The translations under genes and the position numbers were made by a program. A DNA stretch of 64,000 bases, taken from NCBI GenBank assembly GCA_964034945.1, contig OZ035962.1, positions 79,815,942-79,879,941 of the forward strand. Direction: 5' to 3'. Shown here piece by piece: positions 12,592-24,127 of this stretch (the first letter of the stretch is position 1; each line of letters opens with the position of its first letter). The stretch is from Chrysopilus asiliformis. Its lineage: Eukaryota > Arthropoda > Insecta > Diptera > Rhagionidae. The notes below the pieces were generated by a model, which saw only the letters and a program-made list of their open reading frames with translations, was not told where the DNA came from and searched no databases.

Positions 12592-15500
12592 CTAAAGGGA
12601 TAACAGAAAATCAGTTTAAAAAAAAACCCGATTTTTTAAGATTAAAAATAACAATTTTACCTGATCAGCATACGGTGTCATAATCCCGATACTCTGGTCA
12701 TTGATTTTACCCCAGGAGCTTGGCCACTTCTTTCTTAATTCACAAACGCGTTCGACCACTTCGTAAACTTCGGAATTATTATAGAACGCCGTCGAGTTTT
12801 TATCCTGAACGTCCTCGCCTCGGGTTGTAAAGAATGTTAATGGGTAGAATTTCTCGTGTTTGGGTTGTTTGCCGGATGCAATTAATTTCTGTTCATAGAA
12901 TAATTCGGACGTAAATTTAATTATAGCTTCGTGTGCTCGATAATTCTCGCAAAGTAGAATTTTGCATGGGAAATTCGAGGGGTAGTGATCGTAAAGACGC
13001 TCTAACAGCGAAATGTGCAAACGACGCTCTTTGGCAAAATTCGAAAACAGTTCCGGACTCATTTGCATATGATCACCGGCTAAGACAATTCGTGTGGTCT
13101 CACTGGCCAACGCCAGAGGCATTATAGCTTCACATTCCATGGCTTGCGCGGCTTCGTCGAGGAATATGTGGGTGAAGTAGCCTTTGGGCAGGTCAAGTGA
13201 AGCCAGTTCCATTGAAATGTTTAACGTTACCACAACAATGCGATGTTTGAGAATATCTTCGACTGTTGGACGGCGAAAATTCCCATTGCCATCAATTATG
13301 CAGTACTGAAATTAAATTAAAAACATTTTATGAAAAATCGTTTAAAACAATTGGAAGAAAAATGAAAAACGTTTTTATACAAATTCTGTTAGAAATAACA
13401 CCTGGTGTGGACAGCATGTGACCTTCTTATACAAAACAACGTCGTCCATGATGAATTTAGACTATAACCCGACAAGATCTCCCAAAAAATTAGCTTTTTA
13501 TGGAAAAAATATTGAAAAAATGCACTAAATATGGGATATATCTAGAGTCCGACCGAAGGTTGCTTAGGTAAGCCTTTTAAAGCTGAGATAAATGTTTACC
13601 GTAAGGGAAAAGCAGTTCCGGCACATTGAAACCTCATGCAAAAAAGCGTGTCTTAGCAATTAATCGAAAACTAACGATCCAATTTGGATGAAACATATAT
13701 CAATGTTTCGGCCAAACTGTGTTGTCCCTGGTCACAAGTGAGACCCGCTAAAAAACTAGTTTATCGGACAATCACAAACAAATGATTTTTTTGAAATAAC
13801 GGTTTATCTCGCTAACGGCGTGACATAAGAATTTCTAGTCACAAAAGTCTAGGAAATTTGTCTTCAATTTTTTCATATATAAGACTACTGAAAAACGCAG
13901 TTTAGGAATAAATGAAAAACTAAAGTCTGGTTTTTAAAAAAGCCGCCATTTTAATCAATTCCGGTTAACGGATTTGTACTAAATAGGATCGTCTCATTCC
14001 AGGACCAAACATCTCTCTTAAATTTCGTGGATTTAGTACCAGTAGTTTTTGAGATATTTTATGGACAGACTAACAGACAGAAATGAGTGAAAGTGACCCG
14101 GCTCGGAAAGTCTTCTGCGATAGGTTATTAACAACAAGGCGACGAGGATGACCCAACCTCAGATGGCAAGACGGCGTTGACCAGGACGCAAAGAGAATTG
14201 GGATGCAAAACTGGAAGACATCGGCACGTGACCGGGACCTCTGGCGAGATACGTTGCGGCAGGCCAAGACCGGAAACCGGTTGTAGTGCCGAGAGAGAAA
14301 GAGAGAGATAGAGAGAAAGAGAGAGAGAGAGAATAATGCTTGATTAGCATTGCACGGGAAATATTTTTTAGGCAACATTAAGATTAGATTGAAAGACTGG
14401 CAAAGTGATAAAAAGTTGCGGCTACACATTTACACAGGCGTCGCCATCGAAAGCGCTGCTCGGAATTACCACTTCGGATAAAAAAGTGAGGAGATTCGCG
14501 AAAGCTTTGTGTTATGTTATTAAAAATGGGTTTAAGGCAGTGTTCTAAACTTTATTTTATTATTTAGTTCTTTTCGCTCTTTAAAGTTTCGCTCTCAATG
14601 GCAAGAACGTTTGTAGCGGTTTCCGACTCTCGTTCTGGGTAACGAAAATTATTTGCAAGTGCGATCGTTGTCTAAAGAGTGAAATTTTGAGCTCGGCGGG
14701 ACTGTTCGTAGGAGGCGGAATGATCTAAGCACATTTTTCGTTCTCCCTCTCAGGTTGGGAACGAAATTTTGTCTGTTTGAGTTTTCGCTCCTTGTTCAAA
14801 GTGGTTCGTGGGCCTCGCATAATAATGAATTAAAGCCTCGAGCGATAGTTGTTGGATATGATACACACAAACACATATAAGTATGTATTTAATTAGTGAG
14901 AGAACGATATTTCGCTCTCAGCATTTAAGTTCTGTTCTCAAAGAACGTAAAACAAAGCAAAAATCTAAAGATCTTAAGAGCAGGAGCGTAAAAACCATAA
15001 TTTCATTGTCGTTCTATGGAGCGTTTTACTGAAATGCTGAATTTCGTTCCCTAGAGAATGATTTTTATTTTCTGTTGATTTCAATTGCTCCTTGGGAGAG
15101 GAACGAAAGAGTGGAAATGGGAACGTTCTGAACACTAGTTTAGTGCCGTTTGCACCAACAAAACTTAGCAACTTATGTACAACTTAAAAAATTTAAGTCG
15201 AAGAATTTCTACGGTTTAAGTAGGCTAACCACAACTTAATTTTTTAAGAATAATACGCTCAAACGGGCCTTAGTGTTTCAACTCTTTGGCAAAATTCAGT
15301 TTACATGAAGTTGGAACGTTTTTTAGAGAAAACATCAAATTAGGTCCCGAAAATCTAAGGCGGATCTCATCAGGATGATATATCTACCATTGATTTGACC
15401 GCGAAGTAAAAGCCAAAATCCTTAACCAGTTGTGGCGTAGCTAAAGCAATTTGCAGTTCCCAATAATTTTTCCCACAGAGGATTTAAACCTTTTTTATGA

Positions 15501-18500
15501 TTTCCTGCAATGCTTTTTGTGTAAAATTACGGACGCAAAATTTCGGAAATTAAAAACATATTTAAGAATTTGCTTGACACTCACCTTCTGAACGACTCCA
15601 TTGACCGTGGCCACCCATCGCTTGTGATAGTAGACTCGCAGTGGAGCGGCTTCTTCCATACCCTTTTCTACCCACGGATGAAGATACTCCTTAATATACA
15701 AATCAGCAGCCGAATTCGAATGCGTACAGATCAGAATTTTCGCATCGGGCTGTACCAGTAGTTGCTTTATAGCCTGTGCCAGCGTGTATGTTTTGCCGGT
15801 GCCAAACGGCCCAATCAACAAAATCGGCGGTAAATGACAATTAATCGGCGTGGTGATTGCATTGATCGCCTCTTTCTGTTTCGTATTTAACTTGGGATCA
15901 CAATTATCGAACCACTGTTTCTTCGGTGTCCACGGGATATTCGGTTCGATGAACGTATCCGGGAATATAATACGAAAATCGGCAATTTTATCGACAGCAT
16001 TATGCCATTCACAGTACGTTAAACGATTTAATTGGAACTGTATGTCGACGAGAAAGTCTGTATCGGGTTTAAGCGTCAATCCTTGGACACATTTTGCGGC
16101 TAGTTTCAGATAAATCATATTTTTTCCCTTATCCTCGATCATACATTCATAGACTTCACGCTTTTTGTTAGACTTATCGTCGCCTTTGACCGTTTCCGAT
16201 AGATAAACACTAGAACAGTTCGAGAGAATCAGTCGTCCGGCTGAGGTGTCCTCGGAAATGTCCTTTCCCAAACTCATTAAACCAAAAAGCTCCCCCGAAT
16301 GGGAATATTTAGCCGTACTAGTTGCCATCCCACTCGGTGTTAACATGTAGTTCGAAGCTATACGCAATTTTGTCGACAGATTGAATCTGGCTATTTGTTC
16401 GTATCGTGCTATCTCCTCGACATAGAGAAGTTCATGAATTCGCGATCGGTAGTTATTCTTTGTTAAACGTTTCTCTACGATTGTGGACTGCGTGAGAGTA
16501 AATGTAGCGGCCCTGGGACATGGATATCGTTCGAGTAGATCTTTTTCCCGTTTGATGTCATTAAGAAACGCTTCAGTCTTTAGATGCGTCCCAATAGTCG
16601 TCTCAAATTTGATTAAATCCGAATTGGACTCATCCCAGCGTGTGGACGACGAATTTATGATGTCCTTTTTGATTTCCTGGATCTTCTCAGCCTCACCCAC
16701 TGGCACGACATCGACGCACAAATGTTTCACGAGCACCGGTTCGCAGCCAAAGTCGAAGCAAACCGATTGACGGAAAGTCCCGTAGATTTCAGTCGAAAAG
16801 GCTATCTTCACTTTGTGCTCCAGCACTGGTGATTCGCTGGTCACTTGATACGAACGATCGAAGATTTTCGATATCCACTCCTGTTCGGAATCCTTCTCCA
16901 CGTCGACGGCTGTTGGTCGTGTCTCGTCTGTGGCAGTAACAGCAGCAGCGCCGGAAGTGGCGCCTCCGGATTTTAGCGCTGAGGTCACATCACCGGGTGA
17001 TATTGATTTGATCAAGAAGTGATGTCGATGCGCGTCCTGCAGCAGAGCAATTGCTTTGAGTGGATGCGCGGTCTTAAACTCGAAAGTCCATTCACGTTTG
17101 CTGACTTTTGAACTAATACTCGTTACTAATTCGTGGGAGCAATGCTCATCGACACCGTCAATTTTTTCCTTCATGATTTTATCGGGACTGGTGGCTTGAA
17201 CCCATTTTTCGAGCAGTTCTTCGGTGTAGCTTTTCCCGTAGAGTTCCTTTTCACAAGCACGTTGCAAACGCATTTTCCTGTATTCGAAACGATCTTTCCA
17301 TTCGTTCAGCTCGTCCACGCCGTGCGCTTCGACGCATTGATTTCCGTAGTGGCATGTCTGTAGTTCTGAATAACTTTCGCAAAGTGTGTACGAGTCGACG
17401 GAGTATCCTCGCGGCGGTGGTCTCCATTTCCAGTCGCGTCCTGCAAGAATTAGAAAAATTGTGGGTGAAATCTTGTGAAATTCGGATTGGTTTTCAATCC
17501 GATTTTATTTTGAGGGAATTCAAGATTTAGAAAAATTGTGAAATTCGGATTGGTTTTGATTGCGAGTTTTATTTTGAGGGAATTTCCAGAAAGCACGTCA
17601 TACACGCAGGGTGACATGAGGATGATATCGTCAATGGTGTGACGAAATATGAAATCGCATACAAAAAGTTAAATAAGGAAAATTAGTAATTTGTAAAAGG
17701 AATTTTTCCGACAAGGCATCAATGAAAACATTGCGGCGGAAATTTTTGAGGGGAGGTGTCAAAGACGGCTGAAAAGTGAAGTGAAATATTAATTAAAGGT
17801 GCATTTATGAAAAAGTAGAATATTTAGAGTTCGATAAGTGCGTAATATTAAGACATTTTGTGAAAAACTGTTGTGTTCGGGCAAATTCGAAGATGCTGTA
17901 ATTGATTTAGGCAATTATTTGTCATATTCGTGTGACGTTGTCGTCTTTTCAAACTCTTTTATAATGAAATATTGAATCACCAAAGCATTTTTTATCATGT
18001 TTGTAGCAATAATACAGACGTGGATTCAGTGCGAGGCCGACGGGAACAGTGAGGCGAGAAACACAATTGACGCAGTAACGGGAACGCATGCATCTAAAGC
18101 CGGCCATACATCATGAGACTTGTTGTACAACTTGATTCGGTTGTAGGCAATGTTGCATCGTGTATGGGCCGGTTGTAGTACCAAATTTTAGGTTCGACAA
18201 AAATCAAAACCCTGTTGATTTTGTCTCCGCCACAACACGTTGTACAACATGGTTTTAGAACAAGTCTCATAACGTATGGCCGGCTTAACGCTTATCGCTA
18301 CAGACACAATTGATACTGCAGCAGCAACTGCATCGACGCAGCGTTTTGAAAAATTAAAATGTTGCTGCATGCTGTAATAATGCTTATCAACATATGGGTG
18401 TTTTCTCTGAAGATTGAAGTGTACCCAATTATGAATTTTTCAAATGACATTTGACACTGCACTGCAGCGCTGCATCAATTGTGTCATCAACCAACGCTGT

Positions 18501-20389
18501 TGCATGCATTCCATTGCATGAACGCACAACGCTGCAGCACGCTGCGTCAATTGTGTTCCCCGTCTTAGGCAATAGGAAGGTTCTGTAAGTGCGGGCGCGC
18601 ATTGCGTTGACAAGCATGTAGAATGGTGCTAAAGTGGCAATTTTAACCTTTAACTTTAAACCGCTTACAAATCAATATGGAAGCTGAAAACTTTGAGGCA
18701 CGCTGAAATACTAGTTTCCAAGGGGTTTAAAATCTCGAATTACCACTTCGGCACCATTCTCCATGCTTGCCGATACAGTGAGTGCACTAAGAACACCTTA
18801 AATTTCCTTATTTGCCATTTTTTTCTGGAGAAATTTGAAGTATACTTTAAAGGTTGCTGGTCTCGAATCCGATATCAAAATTTTGAAATTTGTACCCGCA
18901 GGTCCTGTGAAGATAACAACAGAAGTCTAGTAGCTGTTCTAAGAAACTATACTGACGGTTGCTAAACAAGTTTTCCCTTCAGCCAATAAACCCCAAGTTT
19001 TGAGAAAATGCTATTCTCTCAAAAGTTGTTAAGTAATTTTCCGATTTTTTTTTATAGTTTTAGCCAGAGCTTAGGGGAAGACCCTTTAATGCCGAAGCAC
19101 AGCTCAGGATGGTCGGAAGAAACGAAAAGAATTGTCGGTTTATGTTCTCCTTGAACTTTTGCAGGTTATAGTCCGGCGGGAACATATTGGATGGTAAATC
19201 GTACAAGACTTTAGAATGATTTACCATCCGATGTGTTCTTCCGGACTATAACCTGCAGAAATTCAAGGAGAACATAAGCCGACATCTACTTTCGTCCTTC
19301 CGACCATCCTGAGCTGTGCTTCGGCATTAAAGGGTTTTCTCCTAAACTATGGTTGGAACTACAGTAGAATCCCGATAATTCGTATTTCAAGGGACCAGCA
19401 AATTCATACGAATTAGCGGGATATACGAATTATCGGGGTACGAATTATCGGGATTCTACTGTATAAAAAAAGTATTTCGAAAACGCATACAACTTAGTGT
19501 TATTATAATTACCTTCATCGGACATTATCACATTTTGATGACTCTCCGTCTGACAGTGCTGTCGAAGTTCGTTCTTATCTAGAAACGACATCGTACAATA
19601 GGAGCATGTCACGCTTCCGTCGTGATTTTCGGCCGCGTCCATTTTTAAGCCTACTAATTGCTCTGCTGTTTTAGCTATTGTAGTTACACTAGTACCGTTA
19701 CCATTGCCATTATCACGCTTTTTAACACCTTTATTCGTTAGCAATTTCGTAAACTTATCCAATGGTAAATTATTTGTTGCCCAATGTTCTAATTTCGTGT
19801 CTAAAGTTGCCATTTCATCATCGAGTCGCTGAATTGAAATTCTCTGATTGGTTTTTTGGCCGTTCGCCATTTGGATAACGGTACGATAGCGATCTAATGT
19901 TTTTGATATATCAGCAAACGATGGCTGAGTTGATGCTTCCGTTATCCACTCTTTAGTTGATACTTCCGCTTCCTGAAAGGGAGATTGTATTAATGGGAGG
20001 CAATTTGATCAAATTGAGTTGTTTTTAAGCAGTTTCTCAATAATCAGAAACCAATTTTCCCAAATTAGAGCAGTTTTGGAACTTACTTGAAACCTTTTTA
20101 GTTTATACAGCGAGTGTATAAGACGTCTTCGTGCTCTGGCTATACTTGCGCTACAGTCGGGTTGATCGCTTAGCATTCGAAGGGCTCGTTTAGCATCCGA
20201 TATGCAATTTTCATATTGTCCAAGTTCTAGCATGCACTCACATCTGCCCAGTAGGCACGCAACAATTCGATCTTTTGGCGTTTTAAAATTTCCAGTTGCT
20301 GGCGCCAGTAGCTGATCGTAAATTTCAACGGCACTTCTCCAATGGCGACGCCGCACACACTCATGAGCGTGTGTTTCCTTCTCGGACAT
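9916..20389 (-). CDS. HELZ: HELZ-family SF1 RNA helicase with zinc fingers (whole gene, five coding exons)
   Basis: Coding exons in transcript order are 20389-20087, 19972-19513, 17440-15585, 13305-12661 and 12591-9916. They total 5940 nt, or 1979 residues plus TAA, close to the size of vertebrate HELZ. All four introns are GT-AG and frames join exactly (phases 0, 1, 0, 0). Seen in the product: TPR-like helices (about 1-130), a C2H2 finger (C224, C227, H240, H246), a CCCH finger (C275, C284, C290, H294), Walker A GPFGTGKT (798-805), Walker B DEAA (923-926), GDHMQ (950-954), VQGKQ (1112-1116), TRAQ (1162-1165), a PAM2-like [10 protein letters not shown] (1223-1232), and a Q/N/S/P-rich tail with polyQ. 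Known of the family: HELZ is an Upf1-like helicase that binds poly(A)-binding protein and CCR4-NOT and acts in mRNA repression and decay. A cytoplasmic post-transcriptional role here is inferred. The start ATG at 20389 matches the family N-terminus. Non-coding 5' exons cannot be excluded. Confidence 0.95.
12661..13305 (-). CDS. HELZ: HELZ coding exon 4 (helicase motifs II-IV)
   Basis: This exon encodes residues 874-1088. The acceptor is ATTTCAG|TACTGC and the donor GATCAG|GTAAAA, both phase 0. It begins [20 protein letters not shown], upstream of any internal start codon. It holds Walker [15 protein letters not shown], motif [24 protein letters not shown] and [11 protein letters not shown], all in canonical SF1 order. 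Intron 4 after it is only 69 nt. Confidence 0.94.
13480..14087 (-). repeat. Dispersed repeat related to 60580-61230 (HELZ intron 3)
   Basis: Read on the minus strand it starts CTGTCTGTTAGTCTGT and continues with CTCAAAAACTACTGG, GGTCCTGGAATGAGACGATC, CCGTTAACCGGAA and AAAATGGCGGC. The same blocks in the same order occur at 60590-60800 on the plus strand. Non-coding; probably a non-autonomous element with a degenerate (CTGT)n start. Confidence 0.55.
14095..14338 (+). mobile_element. Decayed RTE-type LINE 3' end (HELZ intron 3)
   Basis: The plus strand reads [20 protein letters not shown] and [20 protein letters not shown], then GNRL and a stop. This is the typical C-terminal tail of RTE-like non-LTR reverse transcriptases. 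A stop (TGA) sits in the usually preserved RRGRP block. A GA-rich simple repeat (14285-14337) follows. Only the tail remains. Related tails are at 35887 and 45472. Confidence 0.75.
14538..15137. mobile_element. hAT-like MITE (HELZ intron 3)
   Basis: CAGTGTTCTAAAC at the left and GTTCTGAACACTA at the right are inverted repeats. Possible 8-bp flanks are GTTTAAGG and GTTTAGTG, the right one disturbed by the MITE at 15143. The interior is rich in repeated CGCTCTC/GTTCTC motifs and has no coding sequence. Confidence 0.5.
15143..15269. mobile_element. Harbinger-type MITE, 127 bp (HELZ intron 3)
   Basis: The ends are GTGCCGTTTG and CAAACGGGCC, with TTA duplicated at 15140-15142 and 15270-15272. It sits against the right end of the preceding hAT-like MITE. 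Confidence 0.6.
15585..17440 (-). CDS. HELZ: HELZ coding exon 3 (CCCH finger, beta-rich domain, Walker A)
   Basis: This exon encodes the end of residue 255 through 873. The acceptor is TTCTTGCAG|GACGCG and the donor AAG|GTGAGT. It opens with [11 protein letters not shown] and a CCCH finger (C-x8-C-x5-C-x3-H, residues 275-294) lying just upstream of the first GTG/ATG-initiated ORF in the region, so ORF-only calling would miss it. The middle contains [20 protein letters not shown] and [20 protein letters not shown], typical of the Upf1-like domains. The helicase begins at LNTKQKEAI with Walker A GPFGTGKT (lysine codon 15794-15792) and motif Ia [18 protein letters not shown]. Confidence 0.93.
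18035..18572. mobile_element. Inverted-repeat element in HELZ intron 2, carrying a nested MITE
   Basis: ACACAATTGACGCAG at 18060 and CTGCGTCAATTGTGT near 18541 are perfect inverted repeats inside weaker GACGGGAACA-type ends. The interior repeats CTGCAGCA/TGCATGCA motifs. It encloses the Harbinger-type MITE at 18098-18285, so it is the older insertion. Confidence 0.55.
18098..18285. mobile_element. Harbinger-type MITE, 188 bp, nested
   Basis: AGCCGGCCATAC ... ATGAGACTTGTT at the left and AACAAGTCTCATAACGTATG followed by GCCGGCT at the right are inverted repeats. TAA is duplicated at 18095-18097 and 18286-18288. Confidence 0.7.
19070..19350 (-). mobile_element. Head-to-head Jockey/CR1-type LINE tails (HELZ intron 2)
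   Basis: A palindrome whose arms each encode the end of a non-LTR reverse transcriptase. The minus strand of the left arm reads [20 protein letters not shown] followed by [17 protein letters not shown] and a stop. The right arm carries the same sequence on the plus strand but with a frame disruption. The arms meet near 19210 around TGATTTACCATCC. Confidence 0.7.
19362..19461. mobile_element. Tigger/pogo-type MITE, 100 bp (HELZ intron 2)
   Basis: CAGTAGAATCCCGATAATTC and its exact complement at the right end bound 100 bp, flanked by TA (19360-19361 and 19462-19463). The terminal sequence is the well-known Tigger/pogo type. No transposase is present. Confidence 0.85.
19513..19972 (-). CDS. HELZ: HELZ coding exon 2 (C2H2 zinc finger)
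   Basis: This exon encodes residues 102-255, with acceptor TTTCAG|GAAGCGG and donor GAAG|GTAATT (phase 1). A hydrophilic helical stretch is followed by a C2H2/JAZ-like finger [20 protein letters not shown], with spacing C-x2-C-x12-H-x5-H. The exon ends in SDEG and joins exon 3 as [15 protein letters not shown], a junction that matches the family pattern before the CCCH finger. The C2H2 finger is an addition relative to the human HELZ architecture as I know it. Confidence 0.92.
20087..20389 (-). CDS. HELZ: HELZ coding exon 1 (N-terminal helical repeats)
   Basis: This exon encodes residues 1-101, starting [17 protein letters not shown]. Its helix pairs ([46 protein letters not shown]) look like the TPR-type N-terminus of HELZ. 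The donor is CAA|GTAAGT in phase 0; reading on past it soon departs from homologous sequence and stops. Intron 1 is 19973-20086 (114 nt). The frame stays open for some distance upstream of the ATG but holds no earlier methionine, which favours this start. Confidence 0.9.
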
Positions 20390-22546
20390 AGCGTTCCGCG
20401 AAGCGCCACGTAATTCGGTTCTACTTTGCGGTTTTTCTTGCGTTTTTCAAATGCGTTTTAGAAAAAAAAAAAATTCCGGTTTTTTTTTGGTTTTTTAAGT
20501 TCTAAATTTTATTAATAGCGGTTTCTCTTAGATCTCCTTGATCTTAACGGATCTGCTAATGAAGATGTATTTCTTAAGATAATTTTATTTTCGGTTAGAA
20601 TATTTCGGATATTTGAAAATTATAATATAACTAGTGGGATGCTGAAATGAAAAAAAAAAACATTTTAATTAATTAGGATTTATGTTTTAAAGGAGTTTGA
20701 TCAAAATTTTGCTTTTTATAAAAGTCTGTGCATTGAGTGCGTAACGCCAATTTTCGCCTTCTCAAACCTCCCTTCCACTCTTTTCGCCTAAACGTGTGAT
20801 GTATTTTATGGACAATTTTTACTGTGAAGGGTGGCTCGAGTTCTTTTTATTGGCATTTACCTGATTTCCAAACAAAGTAAAATGACTTCGTTGAAATACA
20901 TTTTTTTTTCTTCGAACATAATTCAAGTCAAAATTCTTTATATTCTAATATCTTGAATCTAAACCCAGAAGTTTTAAGGATTTCAGAGTTAAAAAATGTT
21001 AAAATTTTGTGAAATGAAATACAAAGAAGGAAATACAAAAGTTTTTTCCAGAGGCGCTTTTTATTGTTGTCATAATAAAAACTTGTTGAAGCATCCGAAC
21101 ATTTTTGTGACAAAAAAAAATTTTTTTTAGAATATATTTTCATTTTTTCTCGACGGTTTTTAGTGATTTTCTCACAAAAGCGTTCTAAATTTGCCCCAAA
21201 AACCTTTCAACGCATAAAATGTCGGTTCTTAAAGTCATAATTCCCCACAAATGATTTTCGGTGTCTTTTTCTCGCACCTCAACCAAATCCACCAGAAATG
21301 GCTTCCCAAGTATTTTCTTCACTCAAATACTACCGTTTTTGCGGAAATCTTGATAAAATATTGTTCAAATCAAAGCAATATTACCGAATTTAAGCAATTT
21401 TTGACATTTTCTCAAATCCGACGCAAAAAATGAAAGCATTTTGTTGTTGACCTTCCTTGGGAGCTCCTCCAGTATATAAACATTAGCTAAAAAAAATCAT
21501 CGGAGCACATCGAAATCAAGATATCTAACGTGTAAAATACTATAATATCGGCGAATTAATAACTTGATGTTGGCTATTAAAAATAGAAACAAAATATAGG
21601 AATCACACCAGCGGCAGGAAAAGAGTAAAACGAAATCAATTTTCGCAAACTACTCAATTTTTCATTTACGTTTTTCGGATTTTGAGGTTAAATCGACCAG
21701 CAAAATGTCAGATTTTGTGCAACCCTACCAGCGATAAAAGTTCACATTTTATTTTCGATTTTTTCCACTCAATCAAATCGATTCCCCACTGCATTTTTGT
21801 TTCAATCATTGTACGAATCATTCATTTATCACTCACCGTTAACAATTAACGCATCGAAAGTTTATTATTCGCAGTATTTCACATTTTATTTTGCGCAAAT
21901 TAATCCAAACAAAAAAATTCGACTGGAAAACAGAAACGTCAAAGTGGGATTTTTTCTGTTTGACATTTCGGCGCTTTCCACTTGATCTTCCAGGCTATTC
22001 AGGCATTTTCCCGGAAAATCTCTATACAAAAATGTAATTTGATAATTTTGAGAAAATAAATAAGAATTCTTGCATTGGAAAATAGTAAAAATTTGAGCAC
22101 AGTCAACCCAATTTTCTTTCTTTTTATCCGAGCCTATCGGGTAATTCATTGCAGGTCGACTTTTGTTGCATTCGAGAGGAATTTACATTGATTTTAAAGA
22201 ATATTTCTGCTTTTAAAGTTCTTTGGAAGTGTATCAATAAGTAGTAAAATCAAGTCGAAAAAAAAACATAAAAATTCCAGACAAATTTGGAAAAGTTGGG
22301 GTCATTTTTCTTGATTGTGCTAGATTTTATTACCCTCTTTGCTTGACAGGAAGGACGGTTGCGCTGTTATTGGATTTGAAAATGTTTTTTTTTTATATTT
22401 TTTATTTAAATGATGTACAAATTAGGTCCAAAGTAACATTAAACCATGCAACTATTTAAAAAATAAATTGGATATTCACTACTTTTTTTTAAACTACTTT
22501 TTTTTAACAATTTTTTTTTGTTAACGTTAGTGGTTTTTTTTATAAA
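20390..22546. other. HELZ 5' flank, no other gene recognised
   Basis: It holds the HELZ promoter region and AT-rich DNA. ORFs such as 20928-21143, 21797-21985 and 21886-22149 lack recognisable domains and conflict with one another. Confidence 0.4.
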
Positions 22547-22821
22547 CCCATTAACGCCCGCTATACGCAAACGAGTACACCAGATATAAATGTGGTAACA
22601 AATTAAAGTACCTTAAGTTGATTTTCAAACTGATTAGTATTTGCATTTACAAACTTTGGCTTCGCCTGAAAATCGACCTAAGCTACTTTAACTTATTACC
22701 ACACAATTATGCACAAATTTTTTTTTCCAGAATTTTCTTTTTATTTTGTTTATTTTATAAGAATAAATTGGTTTTTGTGTTAAAAATGTTCAGGGGTTTT
22801 CTCACGGGCATTAATGGGTTA
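22547..22821. mobile_element. Possible piggyBac-type MITE
   Basis: AAACCCATTAACGCCCG at the left and CGGGCATTAATGGGTTAA at the right are inverted repeats. The right end abuts TTAA; the left flank (ATAA) is degenerate. The GGGTTAA terminus suggests a piggyBac-type origin. Confidence 0.5.
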
Positions 22822-24127
22822 ATAGAGCATTTTTAGACCTTTACAGAAATTTTGGTTTTCAATGTTCTTAAAAGTTTGCTGCATGTTTTCTTGTAGAATA
22901 TCTGTTAGGGGACAATAAAAAAAGTGAAAAACAAGCATTTTAAATTAATAAATTTATTAATATAAATTTTAAAAAATAATTACAAAAAATTGACGGTAGA
23001 AAACAAGTAAACAGCCATCATTTTCAATTAATAAATTTATTGGCATAAAGATATTTGAAAAAAATTTCGTCACAACCGTTATATTTTGTTAAATTTTTCT
23101 CAAAACATGACTACTCTATCGTATTTTATTATAACCATTAATATCAAAAGTGTGACACCCAAAATATCCTTAAAGGGTGATATTGTTGCAACCCTTAAGG
23201 CTATGTTGAGCTTGACCTACATTAGGGGAATTTCTCTTCTGCCGCTAATATTAACTTTGTTGTTGTTTTTAACGTTAAGGAATGTTTTGCTCTTCTCATG
23301 GAAAATTTACCGATTGAGAAAAGCTCCATCGAAGGGCTTTCGGACAATTTCCAATTTTCGTTTTCCATTGAACTTGCATGCTGTTGTAAATTTCCCGCTT
23401 ATTTAACCGAAAATATTTTGAACTTTGTTGTTGTATGAGTGAAGAAATTCAGATGTTTCAAGTGTTTCTGCACAACGTTTTTCCGAGGTGGGAAAACGAG
23501 GATGTCGCGCCGCATTAGAACAAGCGACAACAAGAAATAACGGTTGAGGGGGGCTGTTGGACGTCGGTGAATCCTAGAGGCTATATTTGTTGGATGGAAA
23601 GCGCTTTTCCGATGGACAGTTTTCTTCGTGACTTTCACCGGTACAGACGTGTGATGGCTGTTTGGCTACACTAAACGGAAAATAAAATCTTCAATTTTGA
23701 ATCTTCTCATCGCGTAGAATAGTCTTTCGATGCAGTTACTCTTGGTGGAAAATTCAATCCAATCGCTGGTAAACTTTGTGAAATTGGCAAACTAGCATCG
23801 TTGCCGGTAGATACAATTTTATTGGGAATCTCTTTTTTCAAACAGAGGTACAACTTCATTACTTAAAGTTGAAAAGATTTTACGATATAGTAGTGCAAAT
23901 TGAATTGTTGGGTAAAGTAGTGTTCATCTTTGATAAAAGAACATATAAAAACGAAATCAAAGCATAAAAAAATGATTTATTTTGAAAAATAAATGGAAAA
24001 CTTTATTTTTTTTTACATGTGGTCGTAGTTGTTTACCGTTAAACGTATAGAATTGGAAAAGTGGAAAATTGAAAAAATTGATTTGTTGTTTATGAAATGT
24101 TTATCTTTGCTTTATGAGAAAACTCTT
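22822..24127. other. No recognised gene
   Basis: AT-rich. AATTAATAAATTTATT repeats near 22944 and 23028. Opposing short ORFs at 23086-23406 (plus) and 23399-23638 (minus) lack homology signatures. Confidence 0.4.
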
